From Bacteroidota bacterium (GTDB lineage Bacteria > Bacteroidota > Bacteroidia > Bacteroidales > JAAYUG01), in the NCBI GenBank assembly GCA_021812865.1, contig JAKAMP010000103.1, positions 1 through 8,133 of the forward strand: a DNA stretch of 8,133 bases, written 5' to 3'. Below the pieces are notes generated by a model. That model had not been told where the DNA came from. It made no database searches and saw only the letters and a program-made list of their open reading frames with translations. The first letter of the stretch is position 1. Every line of letters begins with the position of its first letter. A program made the position numbers and the translations under genes. Positions 1-6,845 of this stretch are shown one piece after another.

Positions 1-1002
1 TATGTAATGGTCAATGCCCGGGCATCTGAGATCAGCGGATATTCAAAGGAGGAGCTGCTGAAAATGAACATCCGGGATATTGTCCAACCCGATGAAGTAA
101 AAAGCGCCGTTGCACAATTCGGAAATTCCATTATAAAAGAGAGCCTGACCAGTGAAAGAAGAATTCTGGCAAAAGATCGCTCACTCCGTATCTGGCTCAT
201 AAAAGCTGTAAAAATGAATGATTCTAAGCTTGTCGGATTTGTAACCGACATCACTGCACAGAAACAGGCCGAGGAAGCCCTGCTGAGAAATGAAAACCTC
301 GTGAAAGAAAGCAATGCTGAAAAAGACAGTCTCCTTTCCATTATTGCCCACGACCTGAAGAATCCCTTCGCCACTCTGCTCGGGTATGCCGATCTGCTGT
401 ATGAAAACCTCCGTACTTATGATATTTACAAGATCGAATCACATGTAAATATTATGCGGAAAACCATCCATCATACCTACAACCTGCTGGAAGATATGCT
501 CCTGTGGTCCCAGTCCCAGTCGGGCAGATTGCCGTACGAACCGGAGAGGGTATTCATCGGTGAAATCAGCAACGACGTGATGGAAATCATGTCCGACCTG
601 GCTGAGGCAAAAAATATACACCTGATGTATTTTGAACCCCGTCCAATTGAAGTGATGGCGGATGTGAACATGTTCAAGTCTATCCTCCGGAACCTGATCT
701 CCAACGCCATTAAATTCTCCTATAAAAACGGAGAAGTTAAAATTTACGTGGAACCTGAAAATTCAGAAGTAGTTATTGTGGTTTCCGATACAGGCGTCGG
801 TCTGAGTAAAGAAAAACAGGACAAGCTCTTCACCTTGTCGCACCCCAGGAGAACACCGGGCACTGCTAATGAGAAGGGCACCGGATTCGAATTGCTGCTC
901 TGCAGGGAATTCGTGAAAAAGCATGGGGGAAGAATATGGGTTGAAAGCACACCCGGACATGGCAGCGATTTTAAATTCTCTCTTCCTGCTAATCAGGCAT
1001 GA
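1..1002 (+). CDS. PAS-domain sensor histidine kinase, 3' part (5' end outside window)
   Basis: This is the C-terminal part of a two-component sensor kinase that would autophosphorylate on histidine and pass the phosphate to a response regulator not seen here. The frame is open from base 1, and codons before the first ATG (base 7) already fit a PAS domain, so that ATG is internal. Numbering from it, residues 1-90 are the end of a PAS/PAC fold (NARASEISGYSKEELL, then VTDITAQKQAEEAL). HisKA follows with the H-box SIIAHDLKNP, phospho-acceptor His115. The HATPase domain has the N-box LRNLISNAIKFS (Asn233) and the G1 box DTGVG (Asp261). The G2 box is odd: GTGFELLL at 291-298, where most relatives have GTGLGL, so the second-position glycine is Glu295. 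The visible part has no membrane segment, so this end is cytoplasmic. The family is clear; the signal sensed is unknown. Confidence 0.93.
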   Translation, partial: YVMVNARASEISGYSKEELLKMNIRDIVQPDEVKSAVAQFGNSIIKESLTSERRILAKDRSLRIWLIKAVKMNDSKLVGFVTDITAQKQAEEALLRNENLVKESNAEKDSLLSIIAHDLKNPFATLLGYADLLYENLRTYDIYKIESHVNIMRKTIHHTYNLLEDMLLWSQSQSGRLPYEPERVFIGEISNDVMEIMSDLAEAKNIHLMYFEPRPIEVMADVNMFKSILRNLISNAIKFSYKNGEVKIYVEPENSEVVIVVSDTGVGLSKEKQDKLFTLSHPRRTPGTANEKGTGFELLLCREFVKKHGGRIWVESTPGHGSDFKFSLPANQA

Positions 1003-1043
1003 AAATTTAATGATCCCCAATATGGTAACCCGATTATACTAAA

Positions 1044-1157
1044 TTCAGTATCTTTGCGCGGCTGGATAAATGATAGTCCATCAGCTGGTATTCATCTGAC
1101 CCATGCATTGTTTCAGCAAAGCAGAATCTGATGAAAAAATGAGATACTGAACAGTAT
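1044..1157. repeat. 10-bp inverted repeat around the transporter gene leader, plus adjoining palindrome
   Basis: TTCAGTATCT at 1044-1053 reappears as its exact reverse complement AGATACTGAA at 1142-1151, 88 bp apart. The left copy overlaps the candidate -7 box (1049-1056). The right copy forms part of a compact palindrome, ATACTG-aa-CAGTAT, at 1144-1157, which ends 17 bases before the transporter start codon. Three CAGTAT/ATACTG units in one short intergenic region look like binding sites for a regulator. Since transcription would start after the left copy, a hairpin joining both arms in the mRNA is unlikely. The repeat is seen directly; the regulatory role is inference. Confidence 0.4.
1049..1056 (+). 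promoter_or_regulatory. Bacteroidota-type -7 promoter box for the TSUP transporter gene
   Basis: TATCTTTG matches the Bacteroidota sigma-ABfr -7 consensus TAnnTTTG exactly. No good TTTG -33 box sits 19-21 bp upstream, so the match is to the -7 half only. Transcription would begin near 1063 and leave a leader of about 110 bases before the start codon at 1175. The identical octamer lies ahead of the GH2 gene. Confidence 0.45.
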
Positions 1158-1174
1158 TGTTAATGGATTGACTC

Positions 1175-1954
1175 ATGATGCATGTACATTATCTGGATGT
1201 TTTTGCAATCGGAATCATAATAGGCTTTCTGGGAGGCATGTTTGGAAAGGGGGGTAGCGCCATTGCCACACCCATGCTCAGCCTAATAGGCATCCCGGGA
1301 TTTATTGCCATTGCGGCCCCTCTGCCTGCAACCATTCCCGGAACCTTTATTGCCTCACTTCAATACTGGAAGTCAAAACTGCTCGACTGGAAAATCGTTT
1401 TGTGGAGCATTGGTATTGGCATACCTTCAACTATTTTAGGTTCATATCTTACTGAATTCATTGGCCCAAAACCTTTGCTGGTGGTTACCGGACTCCTGGT
1501 ACTTGGATTCGGATTCAGTTTTCTATTTTTCCCCGGAACTTCAGAAAATGTTCAGGCGGATCAGGAAGAAACCAGGTTTGTCCACCCTGTCCGGTGGTAT
1601 CTGAGTATTGTGGGCGTAGCATTGTTTGTGGGACTTATCTCAGGCCTTCTGGCAAATTCAGGGGGATTTTTGCTCGCCCCCAGTTATGCTAAACTGCTGA
1701 AGCAGCCCATCAAAAAAGCCTTTGCCTGCTCACTGGCCGTTTCGATGTTTCTTGCCATACCCGGAACCATTGTACATGCCTCGCTAGGACATATCGACTG
1801 GATCATCACGGGGGTGCTGGCACTTGGCTCGGTGCCTTTTTCATACCTCGGCGCAAAAGTGGCTATCCATGCCAAAGCAAACAAGCTGGAACGGTGGTAT
1901 GGAATTATCCTTTCCGTGCTCGGCATATTTTTCCTCACAAAACTTTTCGGTTGA
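1175..1954 (+). CDS. TauE/SafE (TSUP) family membrane transporter
   Basis: This is a multi-pass inner-membrane protein of the TSUP family, whose characterised members export or import small anions such as sulfite, sulfoacetate, thiosulfate or taurine-derived sulfur compounds. The 259 residues match the usual 240-270. The family's inverted two-repeat build is visible: GFLGGMFGKGGSAIATP at 17-33, and its counterpart GLISGLLANSGGFLLAP at 153-169. Each is followed by a segment containing AxPGTxxxA. An acidic loop (about 120-137) with charged residues separates the halves. An in-frame stop at 1169-1171 limits the start to ATG 1175 or the adjacent ATG 1178; no convincing ribosome binding site precedes either. 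It lies 172 bases after the kinase gene and has its own candidate promoter, so it is probably transcribed separately. The sequence does not reveal the substrate. Confidence 0.92.
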   Translation: MMHVHYLDVFAIGIIIGFLGGMFGKGGSAIATPMLSLIGIPGFIAIAAPLPATIPGTFIASLQYWKSKLLDWKIVLWSIGIGIPSTILGSYLTEFIGPKPLLVVTGLLVLGFGFSFLFFPGTSENVQADQEETRFVHPVRWYLSIVGVALFVGLISGLLANSGGFLLAPSYAKLLKQPIKKAFACSLAVSMFLAIPGTIVHASLGHIDWIITGVLALGSVPFSYLGAKVAIHAKANKLERWYGIILSVLGIFFLTKLFG

Positions 1955-2075
1955 TTTCATACCCTTCCGGCCATACAACGTATTTGTGCCAAAAGCTAAC
2001 ATCATTGCCGGCGAAAAGTTAATCCCGGAAATTGCGGTTTGGTATGTTTATTGATGTTTTTGAACCCGATATGTC

Positions 2076-2106
2076 ATTGAAAATAAAAATGTTCTTGCTA
2101 AATTGT
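2076..2106 (+). promoter_or_regulatory. Weak candidate promoter for the universal stress protein gene
   Basis: ATTG at 2076-2079 and TAAATTGT at 2099-2106 are separated by 19 bp, the spacing of Bacteroidota promoters (TTTG, 19-21 bp, TAnnTTTG). Each half has mismatches: one in the -33 box and two in the -7 box. The -7 box ends 25 bases before the ATG at 2132, leaving a short leader. Spacing and position are the main support. Confidence 0.25.
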
Positions 2107-2131
2107 TCCTGAAATCAAAAACCTCCCAGCC

Positions 2132-3007
2132 ATGAAAACAATCATTGTTCCGGTGGACTTTTCGAAAGAATGCCTTACAGCACTTGATGTAGCGCTGACA
2201 CTTGCCCATAAAGTTGAAGCCAATATCCAGCTGGTACATGTGCTTACCGGGGTAAAAAATGTGCCCCATGGCGTATTGGAGCAGGAACATAAACAGGCGA
2301 TTGACAGGTTCGATGAATTGCTTGGCAAATACCAGGACACGGACGGAATCAAACTGGAATATATAGTAAAAGAAGGAAAAATTTTCAAAGAGGTAACCAG
2401 TCAAGCCGCTTCATTCGAGGATTCGGTGATTGTGCTTTCAACCCATGGCAAATCTGGGTTCGAAGAATTATTCATTGGCAGCAACGCATACAAGATTGTG
2501 TCCACTTCAAGCCGTCCGGTGATTTCAGTAAGAAACTGCATGGATTTTGAGTATGTCCGGAAGATTGTGATGCCTCTCGATGTTACCTTCCAAACCCGCG
2601 AAAAAGTACCCTATACGGCAAAGCTTGCCAAATTGTTTGGAGCGGAGATTAACGTGGTCACTCTGGCTTCCACCAACGTGAAAAGCATAGAGAAGAAGCT
2701 CAATGAATATGCCAGCCAGGTGGGGGCTTTTCTTGAAATTCATAAAATCCCCTTCACCATCGAGCACTTGCATGGCGAAAATCTTACCGATATTACCCTT
2801 GATTATGCACGATCGGTCAGGGCAGACCTCATTTCCATCATGACCGAACAGGAAAAGAGCATTTCGAACCTGCTTCTGGGGAACTATGCCCACCAGATGC
2901 TCAATAAAGCCGAAATCCCGGTACTTGCATTTCCCACATACCAGATTGGCGAAATACTCGACGATCTCCGGACCCAGGGTGTTTATTTATATGATTCTGT
3001 AAGATAA
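2132..3007 (+). CDS. Tandem-domain universal stress protein (UspA family)
   Basis: This is a cytoplasmic protein of two fused Usp domains; such proteins bind nucleotide and help cells survive starvation or stress, usually with no known enzymatic activity. Domain 1 (about 1-134) opens with KTIIVPVDFSKECLTALDVA and has the ATP-binding signature as STHG-x9-GS (Ser103, Gly106, Gly116, Ser117), with Ser for the first glycine of the Gx2Gx9G(S/T) motif. Domain 2 (about 141-267) opens with VRKIVMPLD, but its equivalent site, IMTEQEKSISNLLLGN (236-251), keeps only the last glycine. It probably does not bind ATP in the usual way. A 24-residue tail follows. The 291 residues are typical of tandem Usp proteins in Bacteroidota. 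The ATG start leads straight into the first beta strand. It follows the transporter gene by 177 bases on the same strand. Confidence 0.93.
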   Translation: MKTIIVPVDFSKECLTALDVALTLAHKVEANIQLVHVLTGVKNVPHGVLEQEHKQAIDRFDELLGKYQDTDGIKLEYIVKEGKIFKEVTSQAASFEDSVIVLSTHGKSGFEELFIGSNAYKIVSTSSRPVISVRNCMDFEYVRKIVMPLDVTFQTREKVPYTAKLAKLFGAEINVVTLASTNVKSIEKKLNEYASQVGAFLEIHKIPFTIEHLHGENLTDITLDYARSVRADLISIMTEQEKSISNLLLGNYAHQMLNKAEIPVLAFPTYQIGEILDDLRTQGVYLYDSVR

Positions 3008-3017
3008 TACCGGCAAA

Positions 3018-3035
3018 AGATCACTCAGATCACTC
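3018..3035. repeat. Two tandem copies of a 9-bp unit
   Basis: AGATCACTC occurs twice head to tail just after the Usp stop codon and is followed by CTTTTT. It forms no useful stem. It could be a slippage product; no function is suggested. Confidence 0.5.
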
Positions 3036-3121
3036 CTTTTTCGATAAACTCCAGAGGTATAACTGAAGGAAAAAGTTTCAATCGATACACTTGGATAACT
3101 AAATTTCACGTTTAATCCTGT

Positions 3122-3154
3122 CTGGAATTGCATATTGCAGAAATGCGATTCTGG
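3122..3154 (+). other. RNA hairpin in the leader of the small membrane protein gene
   Basis: CTGGAATTGCAT (3122-3133) can pair with ATGCGATTCTGG (3143-3154) to give a continuous 12-bp stem with a 9-base loop. Three of the pairs are G-U, which work only in RNA read from the + strand. It starts 115 bases after the Usp stop and ends 40 bases before the ATG at 3195. It has no T-run behind it, so it is not a classical terminator. It could be a leader structure or an RNA end-protecting hairpin. The pairing is seen; its role is inference. Confidence 0.35.
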
Positions 3155-3194
3155 TTATATAAATCAAAGAACTTAATTATCAGAATTTCTCATT

Positions 3195-3497
3195 ATGACT
3201 GACCGAAATACCAATTCCCCACATATCCTCTCAGCCTCGGCCACTTTACTTGGACTCTGTTTCGTGGTGCTTACCTCCATTAATATCCTTGACAAGAAAG
3301 GGGCAACCATAATTGATGAAATCACCGCTTTTGCAATTCTTTTCTTTATCACCAGTTCGGTGTTTTCCTTTATGTCCATGAGAAGCAAAACCAGGAAAGG
3401 GCAACGCTACGAAAACATTGCCGATGTCATTTTCTTTATTGGTCTGTTTTCCCTTTTTATCACCACCATTCTCATAACCCTGAATATCATAAAGTAG
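3195..3497 (+). CDS. Small three-helix membrane protein of unknown function
   Basis: The predicted 100-residue protein has three hydrophobic segments: about 13-32 (ASATLLGLCFVVLTSINIL), 41-60 (EITAFAILFFITSSVFSFM) and 77-98 (ADVIFFIGLFSLFITTILI). Between helices 2 and 3 is a strongly basic loop, SMRSKTRKGQRYEN. By the positive-inside rule that loop should face the cytoplasm, putting the N-terminus there also and the C-terminus outside. There is no signal peptide, lipobox or catalytic motif. The opening, with SPHILSASATLLGLCFVVLTS, resembles small uncharacterised membrane proteins I have seen annotated only as hypothetical. No ribosome binding site precedes the ATG. Coherent helices and a sensible loop charge support a real gene over the longer antisense frame covering the same bases. 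I assign no function. Confidence 0.7.
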   Translation: MTDRNTNSPHILSASATLLGLCFVVLTSINILDKKGATIIDEITAFAILFFITSSVFSFMSMRSKTRKGQRYENIADVIFFIGLFSLFITTILITLNIIK

Positions 3498-3533
3498 CAG
3501 AATTCGTTGCAGAAGGGTTGTATAATGCCATAC

Positions 3534-3564
3534 TGACTCCCATTCTGTTTTTGCAATGGGGTCA
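3534..3564 (+). terminator. Possible terminator hairpin after the small membrane protein gene
   Basis: TGAC-t-CCCATT (3534-3544) pairs with AATGGGGTCA (3555-3564), giving ten base pairs with one bulged T and a 10-base loop. It lies 37 bases after the stop codon at 3497. The downstream T-run is poor: only ATTTT at 3571-3575. A strong stem in the right place favours an RNA end, but the weak tail keeps this uncertain. A perfect -7-like octamer, TAATTTTG, follows at 3569-3576. Confidence 0.3.
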
Positions 3565-3725
3565 ACAGTAATTTTGCAGATTCTATAGTACTTCCAATTA
3601 TCCTGGTCTGTATTTTCGCACTTCATATTCTGTGAAAAACATCTGATTCCGAGGACATACATTTTCCCGGATTCATCTATTTAAAGCAGATGAATAGCTT
3701 ATATTCACTGAACTATTGATTTTCA

Positions 3726-3733
3726 TATCTTTG
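3726..3733 (+). promoter_or_regulatory. Bacteroidota-type -7 promoter box for the GH2 gene
   Basis: TATCTTTG matches the TAnnTTTG consensus exactly. No clear TTTG lies 19-21 bp upstream. Transcription would start near 3740, about 33 bases ahead of the ATG at 3773. The box falls inside the frame that opens at ATG 3716, so it supports 3773 as the true start. It is the same octamer as that ahead of the TSUP gene. Confidence 0.5.
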
Positions 3734-3772
3734 TTTTCCTGCGAACACAGTCATTTAAACCAAACCTGCTAC

Positions 3773-6592
3773 ATGAAAAAAATTACTGCCCTGCAGATCC
3801 TAAGCATAGTGGCCTTCCCATTCATGCTTTTATTTATGAATGCCTGCCAGACAGAAACCTTTAAAAATCAGAGAAAACACATTGACCTGGCCGGCAACTG
3901 GTTTTTCGAAAACGACCCGGGAGACCAGGGAATGCAGCAGAACTGGTTTTCGCGGCTACTTACCGACTCAGTACTCCTTCCGGGAACCATGGACGAGAAC
4001 CACAAAGGGAATCTCAACCATGACTCAACCACTTTTCATCTTACCCGGATATATAATTACGAAGGGCCTGCCTGGTATCAGAAACAGGTGATCATACCGG
4101 ATGACTGGAAAAACAAATGCATCCGGCTGACCCTGGAACGGACCAGACCCTCCATGGTGTGGGTTGACAATCAATTTGCCGGCAAATCAATTATCCTGGA
4201 ATCTCCTCAGAATTATGATCTTACACGATTCCTTACTCCCGGAAAACACACCCTCACCCTCCGGATAGACAACAACCTGAAGCTTACCCCATATGGAAAC
4301 ATACACATGTATTCCGACGATACCCAGACCAACTGGAACGGTATCCTGGGCAGCATATTCCTTGACGCCTCCGATAGCACTCACTTTACCGGGCTCCAGG
4401 TATTTCCCGATGTGGACGAGAAGAAAATCAGGGTGATGGCTTACATTGCAAATCCTCAGAGATTCAAAGATTTATATCTCACCCTACAGGTAGCCGGAGA
4501 AAGAAACGGGAAAAAAACATTTCTGAAATCCAGGAAATACCACGTGGTTTCTGATTCACTCATACAGGCTGAGTTTGAGATTGGCAGAAATTCGGAAAAC
4601 TGGGATGAGTACCACCAGCCCCTGTATCGTATTCAGGCAGTGATCAGTCAAAACCACCAGGTACTGGATGCCGCGGAAGCTCCCTTCGGTATGAGAAAGT
4701 TCAGCACATTAGGTACACATTTTGCCATCAACGGGCGCATAATCTTCCTGAGAGGCAAACACGATGCCTGTGTATTCCCCCTAACCGGGCACCCGCCCAT
4801 GGATACTGCCGGATGGACCAGGATTTTTAGGATTGCGAAATCTTATGGAATCAATCATTACCGATTCCATACCTGGTGCCCACCGGAAGCGGCATTTGAA
4901 GCTGCCGACAGGGAAGGCATTTACCTGCAACCCGAGCTGCCCTTTTGGGGGAACCTGGAGAATGACACCCTTGTTCAAAGGATGATGGCCGAAGCCCTGG
5001 CATTACTCAAAAGTTATGCTAACCACCCTTCCTTTGTTATGTTTTCAGCAGGAAATGAAATCTGGGGCAGACAGGACAAGGTGGAAGACCTGATCGCCAC
5101 CCTGAAAAAGGTTGATAGCCGGCCCCTCTACACTCAGGGCAGCAACAATAATATCGGGTACACAGGTCCTGTAAAGGATGCCGATTTCCAGGTCGCTGCC
5201 CGAACACCCTTTACACACGATACCATCCTTACCCATACCAGGCTTACCCAGGCATTTGTCGATTCACGCGACGGGGGCATACTCAATACCCAGTTGCCCT
5301 CCACTATGGTGAATTTCGATTATGCCGTGGCACAGACCAAAATACCGCTGGTGGGTCACGAAGTGGGCCAGTACCAGATATTCCCGGATTTCGATGAAAT
5401 AAAAAAATATACAGGCATCCTGCAGCCCCGGAACCTGGAGGTTTTTCGTGAAAAATTGCAGAAATCAGGAATGTTTGACGAAGACAAGGCATTCACCAAA
5501 GCTTCCGGGGCCTTATCTGCACTATGCTATCGTGCTGAGATTGAAGCGGCTCTCCGGACAAAAGGCTTTGCAGGCTTCCAGTTGCTCGATCTGCAGGACT
5601 ACCCGGGACAGGGAACCGCCCTGGTCGGCATCCTCGATGCCTTCATGGACAGCAAAAACGTAATTGACCGCAAGGAATGGCTGCACTTCTGCAACGATGT
5701 GGTGCCTTTGCTGCTCTTCGAAAAATATTGCTGGACTACGAACGATACCTTCTCCGCCAGGGTGGAAGTAGCAAACTATTCTGATAAAAACCTGAAGGGC
5801 CCTCTTCTCTGGTCTTTGACCGACAACCAGGGCAAAGTACTGGAAAGCGGAGCTTTCAGGGGATTGATCGGCAATGGTGGCGTACAGGATATTGGAAAGA
5901 TCAGTATCCCGTTTGCCGGAATGACCGCTCCGCAAAGACTGAACCTTACCCTGTCAGTGGAAGGAACCGTATTCCGGAATTCGTATCCTGTATGGGTATA
6001 CCCGGAAACCGCTCTTCCAGCTCCAGTCGCAGGTATTGCCATGGCTACCCGGCTGAATCCTGAAATCATGAATAAACTTGAAGAAGGCGGCAAGGTTCTT
6101 CTGTTCCCTGAGGCAAAATCTGTAATAGAGAACAGTGTGCCTGGCCTGTTTCCTCCTGATTTCTGGAATTTCGGCATGTTCAGGAAAATCAGCGAAGGCG
6201 CAAAAAAACCTGTTTCGCCTGGTACCCTTGGTATACTCACCAATCCGAAACACCCTCTGTTCAGAAAGTTCCCTACGGAATTTTATTCGGACTGGCAATG
6301 GTGGACCATCATCAAAAACAGTAACCCCCTAATTCTGAATTCCACGGACAAGTTATACCGCCCCATTGTCCAGGTGATCGATAATTGTGAGCGTGACTAC
6401 AAGCTCGGGCTGATCTTTGAATGCAGGGTTGGCAAAGGAAAATTGCTGGTGTGCATGGCCCGGCTCAACGATATGCCTTCCGATCCGGCTGCAGCCCAGC
6501 TTTATCGTTCTCTTTTCAGTTATATGCAGTCTGCTGAATTCAACCCCGAATATCAATTGGATGAGCATTTGCTCAGGGAATTGATGCGGTAA
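3773..6592 (+). CDS. GH2-type clan GH-A glycoside hydrolase, lipoprotein
   Basis: This is a predicted retaining glycosidase attached to a membrane by lipid; the likely substrate is a beta-linked glycan or glycoside, not identifiable from sequence. The ATG at 3773 is preferred over 3716 because it begins a type II signal peptide (KKITALQILSIV..., ending MNAC with lipid-bearing Cys25) and lies just after the promoter box. Residues 36-200 form the GH2 sugar-binding jelly roll (GPAWYQKQ; NWNGILGSI, Asn187-Ile195). A beta-sandwich follows to about 325, then a TIM barrel at about 330-640. The acid/base is probably Glu429 in FSAGNEIWG and the nucleophile Glu530 in LVGHEVGQYQ, 101 residues apart. RFHTWCPPEAAF (364-375) fits a barrel strand and loop. 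After the barrel come another beta-sandwich (about 655-750) and a C-terminal domain with HPLFRKFPTEF and DWQWW (840-844). At 939 residues it is complete. No SusC/SusD or other carbohydrate gene adjoins it. Confidence 0.9.
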   Translation: MKKITALQILSIVAFPFMLLFMNACQTETFKNQRKHIDLAGNWFFENDPGDQGMQQNWFSRLLTDSVLLPGTMDENHKGNLNHDSTTFHLTRIYNYEGPAWYQKQVIIPDDWKNKCIRLTLERTRPSMVWVDNQFAGKSIILESPQNYDLTRFLTPGKHTLTLRIDNNLKLTPYGNIHMYSDDTQTNWNGILGSIFLDASDSTHFTGLQVFPDVDEKKIRVMAYIANPQRFKDLYLTLQVAGERNGKKTFLKSRKYHVVSDSLIQAEFEIGRNSENWDEYHQPLYRIQAVISQNHQVLDAAEAPFGMRKFSTLGTHFAINGRIIFLRGKHDACVFPLTGHPPMDTAGWTRIFRIAKSYGINHYRFHTWCPPEAAFEAADREGIYLQPELPFWGNLENDTLVQRMMAEALALLKSYANHPSFVMFSAGNEIWGRQDKVEDLIATLKKVDSRPLYTQGSNNNIGYTGPVKDADFQVAARTPFTHDTILTHTRLTQAFVDSRDGGILNTQLPSTMVNFDYAVAQTKIPLVGHEVGQYQIFPDFDEIKKYTGILQPRNLEVFREKLQKSGMFDEDKAFTKASGALSALCYRAEIEAALRTKGFAGFQLLDLQDYPGQGTALVGILDAFMDSKNVIDRKEWLHFCNDVVPLLLFEKYCWTTNDTFSARVEVANYSDKNLKGPLLWSLTDNQGKVLESGAFRGLIGNGGVQDIGKISIPFAGMTAPQRLNLTLSVEGTVFRNSYPVWVYPETALPAPVAGIAMATRLNPEIMNKLEEGGKVLLFPEAKSVIENSVPGLFPPDFWNFGMFRKISEGAKKPVSPGTLGILTNPKHPLFRKFPTEFYSDWQWWTIIKNSNPLILNSTDKLYRPIVQVIDNCERDYKLGLIFECRVGKGKLLVCMARLNDMPSDPAAAQLYRSLFSYMQSAEFNPEYQLDEHLLRELMR

Positions 6593-6632
6593 GAGTCACT
6601 GTCAGAATTTTTTGAAACAAATCCACATCCCA

Positions 6633-6655
6633 GGTTTACAACTGGCGTGTAAACC
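6633..6655 (+). terminator. Probable terminator of the GH2 gene
   Basis: GGTTTACA (6633-6640) and TGTAAACC (6648-6655) form a perfect 8-bp stem with a 7-base loop, ACTGGCG, 41 bases after the GH2 stop codon. It is followed by CGTTTATTTC, a broken T-run. Position and symmetry suit an intrinsic terminator. The stem is only moderately GC-rich, so a regulator binding site for the region downstream is an alternative. Confidence 0.42.
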
Positions 6656-6711
6656 CGTTTATTTCTATCTGCCCTCGGAAATCAGGTTAGATTTTGTTAT
6701 ATTTCCTCTAT

Positions 6712-6766
6712 GAATCCATATCAGAAGAATTCATATGATTCTGATAATTAAATATTTTATGGATTC
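6712..6766. repeat. Two-part inverted repeat (nested stems)
   Basis: GAATCCATA (6712-6720) is matched by its exact reverse complement TATGGATTC (6758-6766). Inside it, TATCAGAA (6719-6726) is matched by TTCTGATA (6739-6746); the two repeats share the bases TA. Together they can fold as a 9-bp basal stem, a 13-base bulge on the 3' side, then a 6-bp upper stem with a 12-base loop. The loop contains GAATTCATATGA, itself partly self-complementary, so other folds compete. The ATG of one short frame (6710) touches the left arm and that of another (6759) lies in the right arm. The symmetry is seen directly; its role is unknown. Confidence 0.5.
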
Positions 6767-6845
6767 CCTGAACCTTAAACCTGAGACCCAAAAGAAGAGA
6801 TCAATTCTCCTTTTACCCTTGAAAATTCTGCCAATAGTCAGAAGC

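Noticed and set aside
1044..1151. Small mobile element (MITE) bounded by the 10-bp inverted repeat
   Set aside because: No target-site duplication flanks the repeat, the arms are short, and no second copy is present in the window.
1824..2054. 76-codon + strand frame overlapping the end of the transporter gene
   Set aside because: It is an out-of-frame reading of the last transporter codons extended into the intergenic DNA; no motif or start signal.
2048..2404. 118-codon antisense frame over the start of the Usp gene
   Set aside because: It runs against the first Usp domain and the product has no family features.
3036..3075. CTTTTTC (3036-3042) and GAAAAAG (3069-3075) as a terminator stem
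   Set aside because: The stem is almost all A-T pairs with a 26-base loop and would be weak; such matches are expected by chance in AT-rich spacer DNA.
3246..3662. 138-codon antisense frame over the small membrane protein gene
   Set aside because: Its product is rich in Lys, Gly, His and Cys with no fold-like pattern, while the + strand frame gives three clean helices. It appears to be a shadow.
5776..6243. 155-codon antisense frame inside the GH2 gene
   Set aside because: It lies wholly under a well-supported coding sequence and shows no domain motif; long antisense frames are common in such genes.
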